Notes: generated from the letters alone by a model not told the origin. Shown: positions 40,289-49,300, counted from the stretch's first letter. The stretch: 64,000 nt of DNA from Metabacillus sediminilitoris (GCF_009720625.1 NZ_CP046266.1:3791501-3855500); one strand, 5' to 3'. Translations and numbers: made by a program.

Positions 40289-40711
40289 ATGACTTTATTT
40301 CGCGGTGATGCACATAAATTTTTTTTAAAATTAAAAGAAACAACAATTAATCAACATTCATTAGATGAATTAAGTGAATTAATAGAAATTGCAGAAATTC
40401 AATCATTTTATCAAAATCTTAATAGTTCAACACTGAAAAGAGTTTATTATCGTGTTTTGAAAGAAGAAAACGGGATGGGGATGATTCCAATTTTTATTTC
40501 AGCTGGTCCGTGGGTCTTATTTCTGTTTTCCAAGCAATTACAAGAGTTATTATTTAAAAATGGGGTCATGCCTTTTTTTATTTTTATCACTATTTATTTA
40601 CTTATTCTTGTTGTAAGTGTGATTCTACACTTTCGTGAGAAAGCTTGGGCTGCTATCCATGCCACCATTATTAAAGATATTTTAACCGAGAGAAAAGCAG
40701 AGAGTAACTGA
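40289..40711 (+). CDS. Hypothetical protein with two membrane helices
   Basis: 140 residues from ATG 40289 with TTGGAGG 7-8 bases upstream. The first ~65 residues are a soluble charged helical part (FFLKLKETTINQHSLDELSE...), then two hydrophobic helices (about 66-82 and 95-113), and a short C-terminal cytoplasmic tail. I do not recognise the family. It is divergent from ykpA and ends before a terminator. A membrane-anchored regulatory or structural role is possible but unsupported. Confidence 0.65.
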   Translation: MTLFRGDAHKFFLKLKETTINQHSLDELSELIEIAEIQSFYQNLNSSTLKRVYYRVLKEENGMGMIPIFISAGPWVLFLFSKQLQELLFKNGVMPFFIFITIYLLILVVSVILHFREKAWAAIHATIIKDILTERKAESN

Positions 40712-40766
40712 CGAACTTTTTCAGTTTAATCATCCATACTAAGTCATGAAGTGATTAACTATAAAT

Positions 40767-40797
40767 AACACGTGCATCATTCAAATGCACGTGTTTT
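40767..40797. terminator. Bidirectional terminator
   Basis: AACACGTGCAT/ATGCACGTGTT around a 7-base loop, then TTTCG, between the two-helix protein and the VOC gene. Confidence 0.82.
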
Positions 40798-40804
40798 CGT
40801 GATT

Positions 40805-41218
40805 TTAATTTTTATTTTCAAGTGTTAATTGCCATGTCACCCCATATTTATCCCCAACCCATCCAAACTTCTCACTAAACGGGTATGATGCTAAAGGCAT
40901 ATATACGTTTCCACCTTCAGACAACTTTTCAAAAAGGTGATCAACTTCCTCTTCTGTCTCACATGTAACAAATAATGAAATTGCAGGTGTAAAGGAAAAT
41001 TCATGCTTTATGCTACTGTCGATGCACATAAATTGTTGTCCATTAAGCGAAAATGTAGCATTTAATACCGTTCCTTCCGCTCCAGGCTCATTCGCACCAT
41101 AACGGGAAATTGTAAGGATCTCAGAATTTTCAAATAAAGAAATGTAAAAATTCATTGCTTCTTCTGCTTTTCCTTCGAACATTAAAAACGTTGTAATCTT
41201 TTGTTTAGGATTTCCCAT
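40805..41218 (-). CDS. VOC superfamily protein, PhnB/3-demethylubiquinone methyltransferase-like
   Basis: 137 residues from ATG 41218 with AAAGGAG 8 bases upstream. It has the pattern of the PhnB-like glyoxalase group: ITTFLMFEGKAEEAMNFYIS at the N-terminus, SLFVTCETEEEVDHLFEKLS in the middle and SEKFGWVGDKYGVTWQL at the end. These small dimers are of mostly unknown activity; the 3-demethylubiquinone name is a database legacy and Bacillus makes menaquinone. Role unknown. Confidence 0.85.
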   Translation of the reverse strand: MGNPKQKITTFLMFEGKAEEAMNFYISLFENSEILTISRYGANEPGAEGTVLNATFSLNGQQFMCIDSSIKHEFSFTPAISLFVTCETEEEVDHLFEKLSEGGNVYMPLASYPFSEKFGWVGDKYGVTWQLTLENKN

Positions 41219-41296
41219 ACTTTCCACTCCTTTATCATTCTAATTAATATGTAAAATTTTTAATCATACGACAATCATTAATCTGTCAACTTCTAT

Positions 41297-42190
41297 TCAC
41301 TTAAACTGATAATCATTACGTTGCTTTCTTAATACAACAAATAAGAAGATCAGTCCCGTCGTTATCGTCGTAAATGCTGAAAGCATCTCATTTACATTTG
41401 TTACTAGAAATAATGAAGGAATATCGCCAACAACAGTATCATCCATTGTTAGAAAAATACATAAAAACATATTATTTGCTGCATGGGCACCAATTGCATA
41501 TTCGGAACTGTTCGTTTTGATTGTAATATATGTCCAAATGAAGCCCATTGCTAGATAATCAATTGCCACCCAAAAAGCACCATGTTCCATTTCAGGATTA
41601 CCGAAATGAAGACCGCCAAAGATTCCGCCTACAATCATCATTAATATAATTGGATTTTTCGTAAACTTACCTGCCCATTGTAATAAAAACCCTCTGAATA
41701 GTAATTCTTCTGACGTGGTTTGAATCGGTACTAACACGATCGCTGCGACTACCAGCAGAGCAAAGCGTGTTCCATCAAAATCATTTAATGCATAATCATT
41801 TGGAAAAATCGCAAAATCTAAAATAGCAAACAACGCAAATAATAAAAATGAAATAAAAAATCCAAACATGATTTTCGACCAATTTATCCGAGCATTAGGT
41901 GTGATAAATGAGATCAATTTTCTTTTTAGTATGGTTCTTGCCACTAACCACATTCCCAATAGAGCAATAAAATTCACGATATGATACAAATAAAAATCAA
42001 GTAATGGATCTAAAATGAGAAAGTCATCTGTGTTCACAAGGCCCGGTTTAAAAAGTGATAAAACAATGATTACGCTACTATATATGATTGTAGCGATTAT
42101 GAATATAAATGCTAATATGACGAACAAAGAGGATATATATCGCAAATGTGTATTTTTCCCATCATTGATATGTATGAAATTACGATCCAT
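41297..42190 (-). CDS. CPBP (CAAX-like) intramembrane metalloprotease
   Basis: 297 residues with about eight hydrophobic segments. The catalytic motif EELLFRGFLLQW lies at about 164-175 and the second His motif as GGIFGGLHFGNPE near 189-201, followed by HAANN at about 237-241, together the Abi/CPBP signature. In bacteria the family includes immunity proteins for bacteriocins and proteases of unknown targets. It is monocistronic; no bacteriocin gene is seen alongside. ATG 42190 with GGGAG upstream. Confidence 0.88.
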   Translation of the reverse strand: MDRNFIHINDGKNTHLRYISSLFVILAFIFIIATIIYSSVIIVLSLFKPGLVNTDDFLILDPLLDFYLYHIVNFIALLGMWLVARTILKRKLISFITPNARINWSKIMFGFFISFLLFALFAILDFAIFPNDYALNDFDGTRFALLVVAAIVLVPIQTTSEELLFRGFLLQWAGKFTKNPIILMMIVGGIFGGLHFGNPEMEHGAFWVAIDYLAMGFIWTYITIKTNSSEYAIGAHAANNMFLCIFLTMDDTVVGDIPSLFLVTNVNEMLSAFTTITTGLIFLFVVLRKQRNDYQFK

Positions 42191-42311
42191 TTCCCTACTC
42201 CCTTCACTCTATATCCCATTTCTATCTACACATCATTTTATACAGAAATTAACATATTTTTCAATGAATTTATTATTCTATTCAATCTTTCTAAATAGGA
42301 AAGTATAATAC

Positions 42312-42338
42312 AAAAAAACAAACTGATTAATCAGTCTC
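42312..42338 (-). terminator. Terminator of the 50-residue protein gene
   Basis: GACTGATTAATCAGT palindrome on the minus strand, followed by TTGTTTTTTTG, directly after the TAA. Confidence 0.8.
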
Positions 42339-42491
42339 TTAAATGTTATCTTTATTTTTTTTAATCTTTGATGTGCCTGATGCTTCTTTGACATAATCTG
42401 ATACATTAAATGTTCGATCAATATCAAGATATGCTTTGCCAACTATTCCGTTAAAACCATTTTCAACAGCTTCTTCCTTATATTTCGTCAT
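42339..42491 (-). CDS. Uncharacterised 50-residue soluble protein
   Basis: ATG 42491 has GGAGGTG 6-7 bases upstream, and the TAA at 42341-42339 abuts a terminator, so this looks like a complete small gene. The product opens MTKYKEEAVENGFNGIVGKA, continues YLDIDRTFNVSDYVKEASGT and ends in a Lys-rich tail. It has no hydrophobic segment and no Cys. I do not recognise the family; size and composition would suit a small regulatory or spore-associated protein, but this is a guess. It lies between a CPBP protease gene and a DUF4349 lipoprotein gene, all on the minus strand. Confidence 0.68.
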   Translation of the reverse strand: MTKYKEEAVENGFNGIVGKAYLDIDRTFNVSDYVKEASGTSKIKKNKDNI

Positions 42492-42571
42492 ATTAAACAC
42501 CTCCATTCCATCATAGCTTTAACGATGAAGGTGTGACTCATTCACTTTTGTTTCGAACAAAAACAGGATGG

Positions 42572-43513
42572 CTACTCTTTTGGATTTGTTGGTGGCTTCT
42601 TTCTTCTTATTCTTCTAATAATCAAGAATAGAAATAAGAGGAGACCTAAAACTATTATGATCGGTAAGCTTCCTACAATGAAAACGAAAAGTGCAGAGCA
42701 AATTTTCAATAAGAAATTCACGCTATTCATGAATTGTTGCTTCGTTTTTTCCCACGTGTTTAACTCATTATTTTCTAATTGGGGCACTTTCACTTTATCT
42801 TCTATTACATGGATTGTAACTGTTGCCATATCTATTTTATTATTCAAGTAATTCATTCTGCCTTTAATTTGCTCAATTTCTCCTTGCACAGTCGCTAAAT
42901 CAGTTGAAATTTTTAATAAATCCTCTGTTTTTTCTGCTTTTTCCATAAAATCCAATAATCGATTCTCAACAACTTGCTTTGATTTTAATCGCGATTCGAG
43001 ATCAACAAATTCTTCTGTCACATCCTGTCCAGTAATGGATCGATCGACAACTTTTGTACTTTCTTTTTCAACTGATTGTAAAAATGAATCAAATGTACCT
43101 TGAGGTATTCGTACCGTTATCATCCCTTCAAGGGATTCGCCATCTCCAGTTGAATACGAATTTGATTCAACGATATATCCATTTGCAGATGTAAGCTGTT
43201 GTTTGACTAGCTTCAAAGTATCCTTAAAGCTTACAACTCGAATGGTGAGATTTGCTGAATAGATGACCATCCGATCTTCTGTACTATTTGTATCTATAGA
43301 TTGATTTGTTTCTTTATCCTCCACTACTACTTGTTCACTGTTTTCTTCTGTTGCTAATTCAGGTTGTTGAATACTGTTCTTAGCTTCGCTCGTCGTGCTG
43401 TCTATTTCCCCAACTGTTCCTTCAGCTTTATTACTATCCTCGCTAACACTACTACAACCGCTTATGAACAAAGTAAAGAAAAGTGCAAGAAAAATCATCT
43501 TCCTACTATTCAT
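42572..43513 (-). CDS. DUF4349 lipoprotein
   Basis: 313 residues. A lipoprotein signal (FLALFFTLFISGC) gives lipidation at about Cys20; then a low-complexity acidic linker (about 25-80), the DUF4349 domain (MVIYSANLTIRVVSFKDTLK onwards) with a coiled-coil central part (EKAEKTEDLLKISTDLATVQ), and a C-terminal transmembrane helix (about 270-298) followed by basic RRIRRKK. It is thus tethered at both ends, spanning the outside face of the membrane. Function unknown; the shape suggests a scaffold or sensor. ATG 43513. Confidence 0.86.
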   Translation of the reverse strand: MNSRKMIFLALFFTLFISGCSSVSEDSNKAEGTVGEIDSTTSEAKNSIQQPELATEENSEQVVVEDKETNQSIDTNSTEDRMVIYSANLTIRVVSFKDTLKLVKQQLTSANGYIVESNSYSTGDGESLEGMITVRIPQGTFDSFLQSVEKESTKVVDRSITGQDVTEEFVDLESRLKSKQVVENRLLDFMEKAEKTEDLLKISTDLATVQGEIEQIKGRMNYLNNKIDMATVTIHVIEDKVKVPQLENNELNTWEKTKQQFMNSVNFLLKICSALFVFIVGSLPIIIVLGLLLFLFLIIRRIRRKKPPTNPKE

Positions 43514-43619
43514 CCCGCCACATCCTTTATGAATTTTGCTACTATTAAAATAGTCGGTGTTGAAATAAGGAATGTTACAAAATTATGACAAAAAAATAAA
43601 AAACCGATGAAAACGACTT

Positions 43620-44013
43620 TGATCTGCCCCAAGAAAGTTAGATTTATTTGATTAAGCGGCTTCCAAGACCTAAGTTCGGTATTCTACCGGGCTTAGGTCT
43701 TTTAATTTTGCCTTCATGTGTTTGTGATTATAGTACTCAATATATTGCTTCAATTCCTCTTCAAAATGTTCGATACTATCAAATTCTTGTAAATAAAGCA
43801 ATTCAGATTTTAACACGCCAAAGAAACTCTCCATCGAATCCACGTACTAAGTTCTGCTTGGTGAACATTTTTCATCCCTCGGAATTTAATTTAAACTTTC
43901 TTGTCCATTTAAATAGCGTAATATGATTCGGATTTTTTCTTCTTTTGTAGTTTTAGTCATAAAAACACCCCTTAAATGTTAGATTAGGTGTCTAACTTTT
44001 AAGGGGCAGTTCA
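43620..44013 (-). mobile_element. Internally deleted IS3-family element (IS150-like)
   Basis: 394 bp bounded by imperfect inverted repeats TGATCTGCCCCAAGAAAGTT and TGAACTGCCCCTTAAAAGTT (end of the minus strand) and flanked by a 3-bp direct repeat CTT (43617-43619, 44014-44016), the duplication size usual for this family. It keeps the first 24 codons of orfA (43960-43886, MTKTTKEEKIRIILRYLNGQ) and the last 54 codons of orfB (43834-43670). The rest of both genes is gone. It cannot transpose by itself. Confidence 0.88.
43670..43834 (-). pseudogene. IS3-family transposase OrfB, C-terminal remnant
   Basis: 54 residues, [20 protein letters not shown] ... [11 protein letters not shown], carry the last catalytic Glu region and C-terminal tail of an IS3-family integrase-type transposase (DNA-x-MESFFG-x-LKSE pattern). 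The first two catalytic acidic residues are missing, so it is inactive. Confidence 0.88.
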
Positions 44014-44036
44014 CTTTTCAATCGGCTTTATAATTA

Positions 44037-44597
44037 TTATTCTGTTTTACTTATGTGGCTAAAAGGAAAGAAAATAAATTCTGATTTACCTAAGATACGG
44101 TTTTCATCAATCAAACCAAGTCCATTACGGCTATCCATGCTATTAAGACGATTATCTCCCATTACAAAATAACTGTTTTGTGGAACTTCAATATCTTCAA
44201 AGTCATTTGTTAATGGCATACCAAATTGTTCAGCTTCCTTTTTATTTCCTTCTAGGTACGGTTCTTTTAACTCTCTGCCATTAACATATACCTTGCCTTC
44301 TTCTGCACTTACAATGTCACCTGGAAGACCAATAATTCTTTTAACATAGCGAATATTTTCATCTTCTCCATCGATAATAACAATATCCCCTTTCTCAATG
44401 TCACCAATGAATTGCAGTGTTTTATTAACAAACAGACGGTCCCCATCCTTTAAAGTTGGATCCATCGAAGTCCCCTCTACCAAATATGGTTCAAATAAGA
44501 AGATCCGAATGATCATTGCAAGCCCTACTGCTAGAATGATTGCCTTTATCCATTCCCATAATTTTGATTTTTGTGTTTCTGTTTCAGTTTGTGACAT
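44037..44597 (-). CDS. sipT: Type I signal peptidase SipT
   Basis: 186 residues. One N-terminal membrane helix (about 15-34), then the extracytoplasmic catalytic domain with Ser44 in EGTSMDPTL and Lys86 in YVKRIIGLPGD forming the Ser-Lys dyad, and MGDNRLNSMDSR near 146-157. It cleaves signal peptides from secreted proteins such as InhA in this window. ATG 44597 with AGGAGG 6-7 bases upstream. Its location by fruA matches B. subtilis SipT; paralogues SipS, U and V have near-identical motifs, so the letter rests on synteny. Confidence 0.94.
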   Translation of the reverse strand: MSQTETETQKSKLWEWIKAIILAVGLAMIIRIFLFEPYLVEGTSMDPTLKDGDRLFVNKTLQFIGDIEKGDIVIIDGEDENIRYVKRIIGLPGDIVSAEEGKVYVNGRELKEPYLEGNKKEAEQFGMPLTNDFEDIEVPQNSYFVMGDNRLNSMDSRNGLGLIDENRILGKSEFIFFPFSHISKTE

Positions 44598-44752
44598 GAT
44601 GATCCTCCTATTTTAAACTCTTCTTTCATTATACCTATATTCATTTGTTTATTTACGAAAAAATGAAAAAAAGTCCTTTATCTTTTTTGTTCATTCCTAC
44701 AAAATGGTAATGGATGTTAAAAAGAAAAAAGCTGAAAAGAGGTGTTCTTGCA

Positions 44753-45445
44753 ATGGAACTAATTTTTAGTATAGTAAGAGTTTTACATATTATTGGTGGA
44801 TTTACTGCTCTTTTTGTCTTTTGGATTCCTATTGTTACTAAAAAAGGGGGAAAAGTTCATAATACTGTCGGCTGGATTTACGTATATGGCATGATAGTCG
44901 TCGCAGTTAGTGCTTTTTATATGGGTTTTTACAAAATATTTTTCGATCCGTCAGCATCAAATGAAGACGTTTCATTTTCATGGTTTCTTATCTTTATTAG
45001 TATTTTAAGCTCTGCATCCGCTTACTATGGATTAAGGGTTTTACGATTTAAAACTCGTAAAAAGCCTCATACACACCTGCTTGATATTACATATCCAACA
45101 CTGTTACTTACATCAGGAATTGGCATTAGTATATATGGATTTTTTCAACATTCCCCTCTACTCTCATGGTTTCCTATTCTAGGTATATTTTTAGGATTGA
45201 ATCATTTACTCTATTGGCTTCAAAAACCAAAAAGAAACATGCATTGGTTATTTGAACACTTCGCAGGTATGCTTGCATGTAGCATCTCGACATTGACTGC
45301 GTTTATTGTCTTTGGTGCACCGAGACTGCTAAACATTGAATCTGTAAATGTCTTCTTGTGGTTTTTACCAACCATAGTGATCACTCCATTAATTATCGCT
45401 CTTGGTATTTATTATGGAAGAAAATATAACAAACCAAAAAATTAA
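44753..45445 (+). CDS. DUF2306-type membrane protein
   Basis: 230 residues from ATG 44753 with AGAGGTG 8-9 bases upstream; the frame extends back to 44714 but without a site. Seven or so hydrophobic helices; the HNTVGWIYVYGMIVVAVSAF segment (about 36-55) is typical of the DUF2306 family, whose members carry conserved His residues and may bind haem or metal. Function unknown. It is divergent from sipT and followed by a degenerate dispersed repeat. Confidence 0.78.
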   Translation: MELIFSIVRVLHIIGGFTALFVFWIPIVTKKGGKVHNTVGWIYVYGMIVVAVSAFYMGFYKIFFDPSASNEDVSFSWFLIFISILSSASAYYGLRVLRFKTRKKPHTHLLDITYPTLLLTSGIGISIYGFFQHSPLLSWFPILGIFLGLNHLLYWLQKPKRNMHWLFEHFAGMLACSISTLTAFIVFGAPRLLNIESVNVFLWFLPTIVITPLIIALGIYYGRKYNKPKN

Positions 45446-45477
45446 AGTTTTTAATGGGAAATTCAATCATTCTTCAT

Positions 45478-45615
45478 AAAGGCTGTTTTCGCATACTTTA
45501 CACACGAATAACCTAGATTGCGGGCGGCCTCTGAAGTCTCCGCAGGAGTCTCGCTTATCCACAACAATCAACAGCTGTTCGAATTTGTTACTTGCTAAAT
45601 ACTATAAGAGACTTC
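45478..45615 (+). repeat. Dispersed hairpin repeat, copy 5 (degenerate)
   Basis: It begins AAAGGCTGTTTTCGCATAC like the other copies and contains GCGGGCGG, CCGCAGGAGTCTCGC and CAATCAAC blocks in the same order, but the right terminal repeat has decayed and the length is only about 140 bp. Confidence 0.7.
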
Positions 45616-45625
45616 AAAAAAAAAA

Positions 45626-45658
45626 CAGACAGTTGATATATTTTGATCAACTGTCTAT
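45626..45658 (-). terminator. fruRKA operon terminator
   Basis: AGACAGTTGAT/ATCAACTGTCT around a 9-base loop on the minus strand, followed by GTTTTTTTTTT. Confidence 0.93.
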
Positions 45659-45673
45659 TCTGCTATTTGCTAT

Positions 45674-47545
45674 TTATTTTTCATTAACAGGCTTTTTAAG
45701 AATACCTAGCATGATAGCTGTAATAACAGCTCCAATTAAAATAGCTAATAAATAAAGGAAAGGATTACCTTCAACTAAAGGAATGACAAATGCACCGCCG
45801 TGTGGCGCCCTTAAACCATTCCCAAAAAACATTGCTAATGCCCCTGCAACTGCTGAACCTGTAACAACAGACGGAATTACTCGAGCTGGATCTGATGCAG
45901 CAAACGGTATTGCACCCTCAGTAATAAAAGATGCTCCCATAATATAGCACGTTATTCCTGCTTCTCTTTCACGCTTCGTAAATTTACTGCGGAAACATGT
46001 TGTTGCCAGCGCAATTCCTAATGGAGGTACCATTCCTCCAGCCATAACTGCTGCATGCGGTGCAAAATTGCCGGCATCAATCATGGCAATTCCAAATGTA
46101 AAAGCTGCTTTGTTAATCGGACCACCCATATCTATTGCCATCATTCCACCGAGAAGCAATCCAAGAAGAATTAAATTACCAGTCCCTAACCCGCCTAAAA
46201 AGTCACTAATAAGTACGTTAAGTGCACTAACTGGCTTATTTACAACAAAGAACATAATCATACCAACTGAAAAAATACTAAGCACAGGATATAATAATAC
46301 TGGCTTAATTCCTTCCAATGAAGCCGGCAAGGTAGATAAAAGTTTTTTGAGTAAAACAACAATATAACCTGCTAAAAATCCTGCAATCAATCCACCTAAG
46401 AAACCGGCGCCGCCTTGAGCTGCCATAAAACCTCCGACCATACCAGGTGCAAGTCCCGGGCGGTCAGCAATACTCATAGCGATAAATCCGGCTAATACTG
46501 GAATCATTAGTCCAAATGCATTGCCACCCCCGATTGTACTTAAGGCTTCAGCAAATACATTATATGATTCATGATCTGGATTCGCTGATTGAATTCCAAA
46601 CATAAAGGAAAGGGCAATTAAGATACCTCCGCCGACAACGAATGGCAGCATGTTTGAAACACCATTCATTAAATGTTTATAAAAGCCATTACGTTCAGAA
46701 CGATGATTATCTTTTTTAGCCTCGCCGCTGCCTTGATAAATTGAAGCTTCTTGATTCATTGCTCGTTCTATTAACTCTTTAGGCTTTCTAAGGCCATCAG
46801 CTACAGGGACAATAATGACATGTTTTCCTTTAAATCGCTCCATATCAACCTGCTTATCTGCGGCAACGATAATAGCTGTTGCTTCCTCAATCTCAGCAGG
46901 AGTTAAAACATTTTTTGCACCTCCAGAACCGTTCGTCTCTACCTTAATCGGCACATTCATTTCTTTTGCTTTTTCCTTTAGTGCATCTGCCGCCATATAA
47001 GTATGAGCGATTCCTGTAGGACAAGCTGTAACTGCCAAAATTTTACCGCTACTAGGTGTTGTTACTTCTTCTTCTTCTTCTTCTTCTTCTTGCTCATCAT
47101 ATTGATCAATAATGGCTAAGATTTCATCAGCAGTTACAGCAGATACTAATTGTTCACGTGCTTCCTGTTTCATCAAAATAGTAGATAATTTTGAAAGAGC
47201 CTCTAAGTGTGTGTTATTAGCACCTTCTGTTGCTGCAATCATAAAAAATAAAAAGCTTGGTTGTCCATCAAGTGCTTCATATTCAACACCGCTTTTTGAA
47301 CGACCAAAAACAATTGCCGGATATTTTACTGCATTTGTCTTTGCATGTGGAATGGCAATACCATCGCCAATACCAGTAGTACTTTGCTGTTCACGTGCAA
47401 AGATTGCACGCTTATACTCCTCTTTATCTATAAGCTTTCCTGCTTTATCCAAAACATCAACTAGTTCAGGAATAACATCTGCTTTTGATGTTGATTTAAG
47501 ATCCAATGTAATCGTATCTTTTGTTAATAATTCTGTAATTCTCAC
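45674..47545 (-). CDS. fruA: Fructose-specific PTS enzyme IIABC
   Basis: 623 residues in the order IIA-IIB-IIC. IIA phosphorylation His67 in GIAIPHAKT; IIB Cys175 in VTACPTGIAHTYMAA; IIC from about 285 to the end with eight or more helices (GVSNMLPFVVGGGILIALSF). It imports fructose as fructose 1-phosphate. The IIA-IIB linker contains eight consecutive GAA Glu codons (47066-47089), a short tandem repeat. The start is GTG 47545 with AAGGGGG 7 bases upstream, 12 bases after fruK. Last gene of fruRKA. Confidence 0.96.
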   Translation of the reverse strand: MRITELLTKDTITLDLKSTSKADVIPELVDVLDKAGKLIDKEEYKRAIFAREQQSTTGIGDGIAIPHAKTNAVKYPAIVFGRSKSGVEYEALDGQPSFLFFMIAATEGANNTHLEALSKLSTILMKQEAREQLVSAVTADEILAIIDQYDEQEEEEEEEEVTTPSSGKILAVTACPTGIAHTYMAADALKEKAKEMNVPIKVETNGSGGAKNVLTPAEIEEATAIIVAADKQVDMERFKGKHVIIVPVADGLRKPKELIERAMNQEASIYQGSGEAKKDNHRSERNGFYKHLMNGVSNMLPFVVGGGILIALSFMFGIQSANPDHESYNVFAEALSTIGGGNAFGLMIPVLAGFIAMSIADRPGLAPGMVGGFMAAQGGAGFLGGLIAGFLAGYIVVLLKKLLSTLPASLEGIKPVLLYPVLSIFSVGMIMFFVVNKPVSALNVLISDFLGGLGTGNLILLGLLLGGMMAIDMGGPINKAAFTFGIAMIDAGNFAPHAAVMAGGMVPPLGIALATTCFRSKFTKREREAGITCYIMGASFITEGAIPFAASDPARVIPSVVTGSAVAGALAMFFGNGLRAPHGGAFVIPLVEGNPFLYLLAILIGAVITAIMLGILKKPVNEK

Positions 47546-47557
47546 AATTCTTCCCCC

Positions 47558-48469
47558 TTATACCTTTTTCACTTGAATATGTGGTAATAGCTCTTCTATT
47601 TTTTCTTTTGTACATAGTTCAAGCGAAAATGCAGTTGCACTGCCAGCTGCTACACCAAGTTTAAAAGCCTCTTCAAACGAATAATTTTTTGATAAGGCAC
47701 TTAAAAATCCGCCTACTACTGAATCGCCAGCACCAACAGAATTTAATACCTTACCTTTTGGAACATTGGCAACATATGAATAATCTTCAGTTATTAGCAA
47801 AGCACCTTTCTCGGCTAGAGAAACAATGACATGTTTAACCCCTTTTTCAATTAATTTCTTACCATACATAAGTGCTTCTTCAACTGATTTGATTTCTGTT
47901 CCAAATAACTCACCAAGCTCGTGGTGATTTGGTTTTATTAAATAAGGCTTTTCAGAGACAACTTGTTTTAGTGCTTCTCCAGAGACATCTGCCACAACTT
48001 TGATCCCTTTTTCATTACAAATTAAAATGATTTTTTTATAAATCGAAGCTGGTAACGTACCTGGAATACTTCCAGCTAATACGACGATGTCATCCTTGTT
48101 CATCTTGTAAAACGCTTCAAAAAATTCTTCTTGATGACTTTCTGTAATAATTGGACCTTGTCCATTTATCTCTGTTTCCTCTTCGGTCTTTAATTTAATA
48201 TTAATGCGTGTATCACCGGAAACCTTAATAAAATTTGTTTGAATGTGTTCATTTTTCAAGAAGTCCTCGACAAATGTACCAGTAAACCCTCCGATAAATC
48301 CTAATGCGTTTGATTCGACACCTAATCGATTCATAACGCGTGATACATTAATCCCTTTTCCGCCTGGAAATTTAGTATCTGCAGCTGTTCGGTTCAAAGA
48401 ACCTATTTCAAAATGTTCAACACTTACGATGTAATCAACTGATGGATTTAATGTCACGGTATAAATCAT
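47558..48469 (-). CDS. fruK: 1-phosphofructokinase
   Basis: 303 residues of the PfkB ribokinase family. Substrate motif PGGKGINVSRVMNRLG at about 35-50 and the C-terminal nucleotide/catalytic motif NSVGAGDSVVGGFLSA with the base Asp near 250. It phosphorylates fructose 1-phosphate to fructose 1,6-bisphosphate. Middle gene of fruRKA; ATG 48469 with AAAGGTCG about 9 bases upstream, 28 bases after the fruR stop. Fructose 1-phosphate made by FruA is the usual inducer acting on FruR. Confidence 0.96.
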   Translation of the reverse strand: MIYTVTLNPSVDYIVSVEHFEIGSLNRTAADTKFPGGKGINVSRVMNRLGVESNALGFIGGFTGTFVEDFLKNEHIQTNFIKVSGDTRINIKLKTEEETEINGQGPIITESHQEEFFEAFYKMNKDDIVVLAGSIPGTLPASIYKKIILICNEKGIKVVADVSGEALKQVVSEKPYLIKPNHHELGELFGTEIKSVEEALMYGKKLIEKGVKHVIVSLAEKGALLITEDYSYVANVPKGKVLNSVGAGDSVVGGFLSALSKNYSFEEAFKLGVAAGSATAFSLELCTKEKIEELLPHIQVKKV

Positions 48470-48497
48470 TCATTCACGACCTTTATTCCTATATTTT

Positions 48498-49247
48498 TTA
48501 AGAGTTAGTACGCCAAAGATATTTCAAATATGGATGGAGGATATCCTCCTCTGCCTCATCCGTAATTATTTTTGCTTCAGTAAGGTGGGCAATTTTTGAA
48601 AACGAGATTTCACCAAATTTAGTGTGATCAGCTAACACGTATTTTTCTCTAGATAACTGGAGGGCAGCCATTTTCACTGCAGCTTCCTCTGGGTCTGGAG
48701 TTGTAAAACCAAATTCCACATGGATTCCATTGACACCTAAAAAACATTTATCAAAACGATACAGCTCTAATGAGGTTAAAGCACCTCGTCCAATTATGGC
48801 TCCTGTTGAAGGTTTAATAAAACCTCCGATTAGATACGCTTTAATTCCATTTTTCATAAGCGGCTCAATCATTGTTAAACCGTTTGTCACAACGACTATT
48901 TCTTTATCTATCGGCAAGTAATCAACCATCTGGAAAGTAGTAGTCCCTGCATCTAAATAAATACAATCACCTTCCTCAACCAAAGAAGCAGCTTCTTTTG
49001 CAATGTATTTCTTTTGTTGAAGGTTTGTTGCAGATTTCTCAATTATATTTGGCTCTTTAAGCTTTCCTTGAAGCAAAGCAGCGCCGCCATGGATTCTTTT
49101 TAAATATTTCTCTTCCTCTAATAAAGTTAAATCACGTCGGATAGTAGATTCAGATGAATTAGTTAAATCGACAAGTTCTTGTATCTTTACTGACTCTTTT
49201 TCTTTAAGAGCCTTTAATATTAGTCGATGTCGTTCAGGAGTTAACAT
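48498..49247 (-). CDS. fruR: DeoR family repressor of the fructose operon
   Basis: 249 residues. N-terminal winged helix-turn-helix (about 5-57, KIQELVDLTNSSESTIRRDL) and C-terminal DeoR sensor domain of the isomerase-like type (DCIYLDAGTTTFQMVDYLP). It is first in the operon and most likely binds the repeated TTGATTG motifs in its own promoter, released by fructose 1-phosphate. ATG 49247 with AGGAGGTG upstream. Autogenous control is inferred from the operator arrangement. Confidence 0.94.
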   Translation of the reverse strand: MLTPERHRLILKALKEKESVKIQELVDLTNSSESTIRRDLTLLEEEKYLKRIHGGAALLQGKLKEPNIIEKSATNLQQKKYIAKEAASLVEEGDCIYLDAGTTTFQMVDYLPIDKEIVVVTNGLTMIEPLMKNGIKAYLIGGFIKPSTGAIIGRGALTSLELYRFDKCFLGVNGIHVEFGFTTPDPEEAAVKMAALQLSREKYVLADHTKFGEISFSKIAHLTEAKIITDEAEEDILHPYLKYLWRTNS

Positions 49248-49269
49248 ACAATAACACCTCCTACTCTTT

Positions 49270-49283
49270 TGTAAGCGAATACA
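49270..49283 (-). promoter_or_regulatory. cre-like site in the fruR leader
   Basis: TGTATTCGCTTACA, within the longer symmetric TTGTA-ttcgct-TACAA, one mismatch to the CcpA consensus. It lies between the predicted transcription start and the fruR ribosome site, so CcpA would act as a roadblock. Confidence 0.65.
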
Positions 49284-49300
49284 AATGTTATTTCATGTTT

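Noticed and set aside
43648..43926. Plus-strand open frame across the IS3 remnant
   Set aside because: Antisense to the transposase fragments, which explain the coding-like signal.
47065..47091. Possible CRISPR-like or direct-repeat array
   Set aside because: It is a simple GAA codon run inside fruA. No spaced direct repeats of CRISPR type were seen anywhere in the window.
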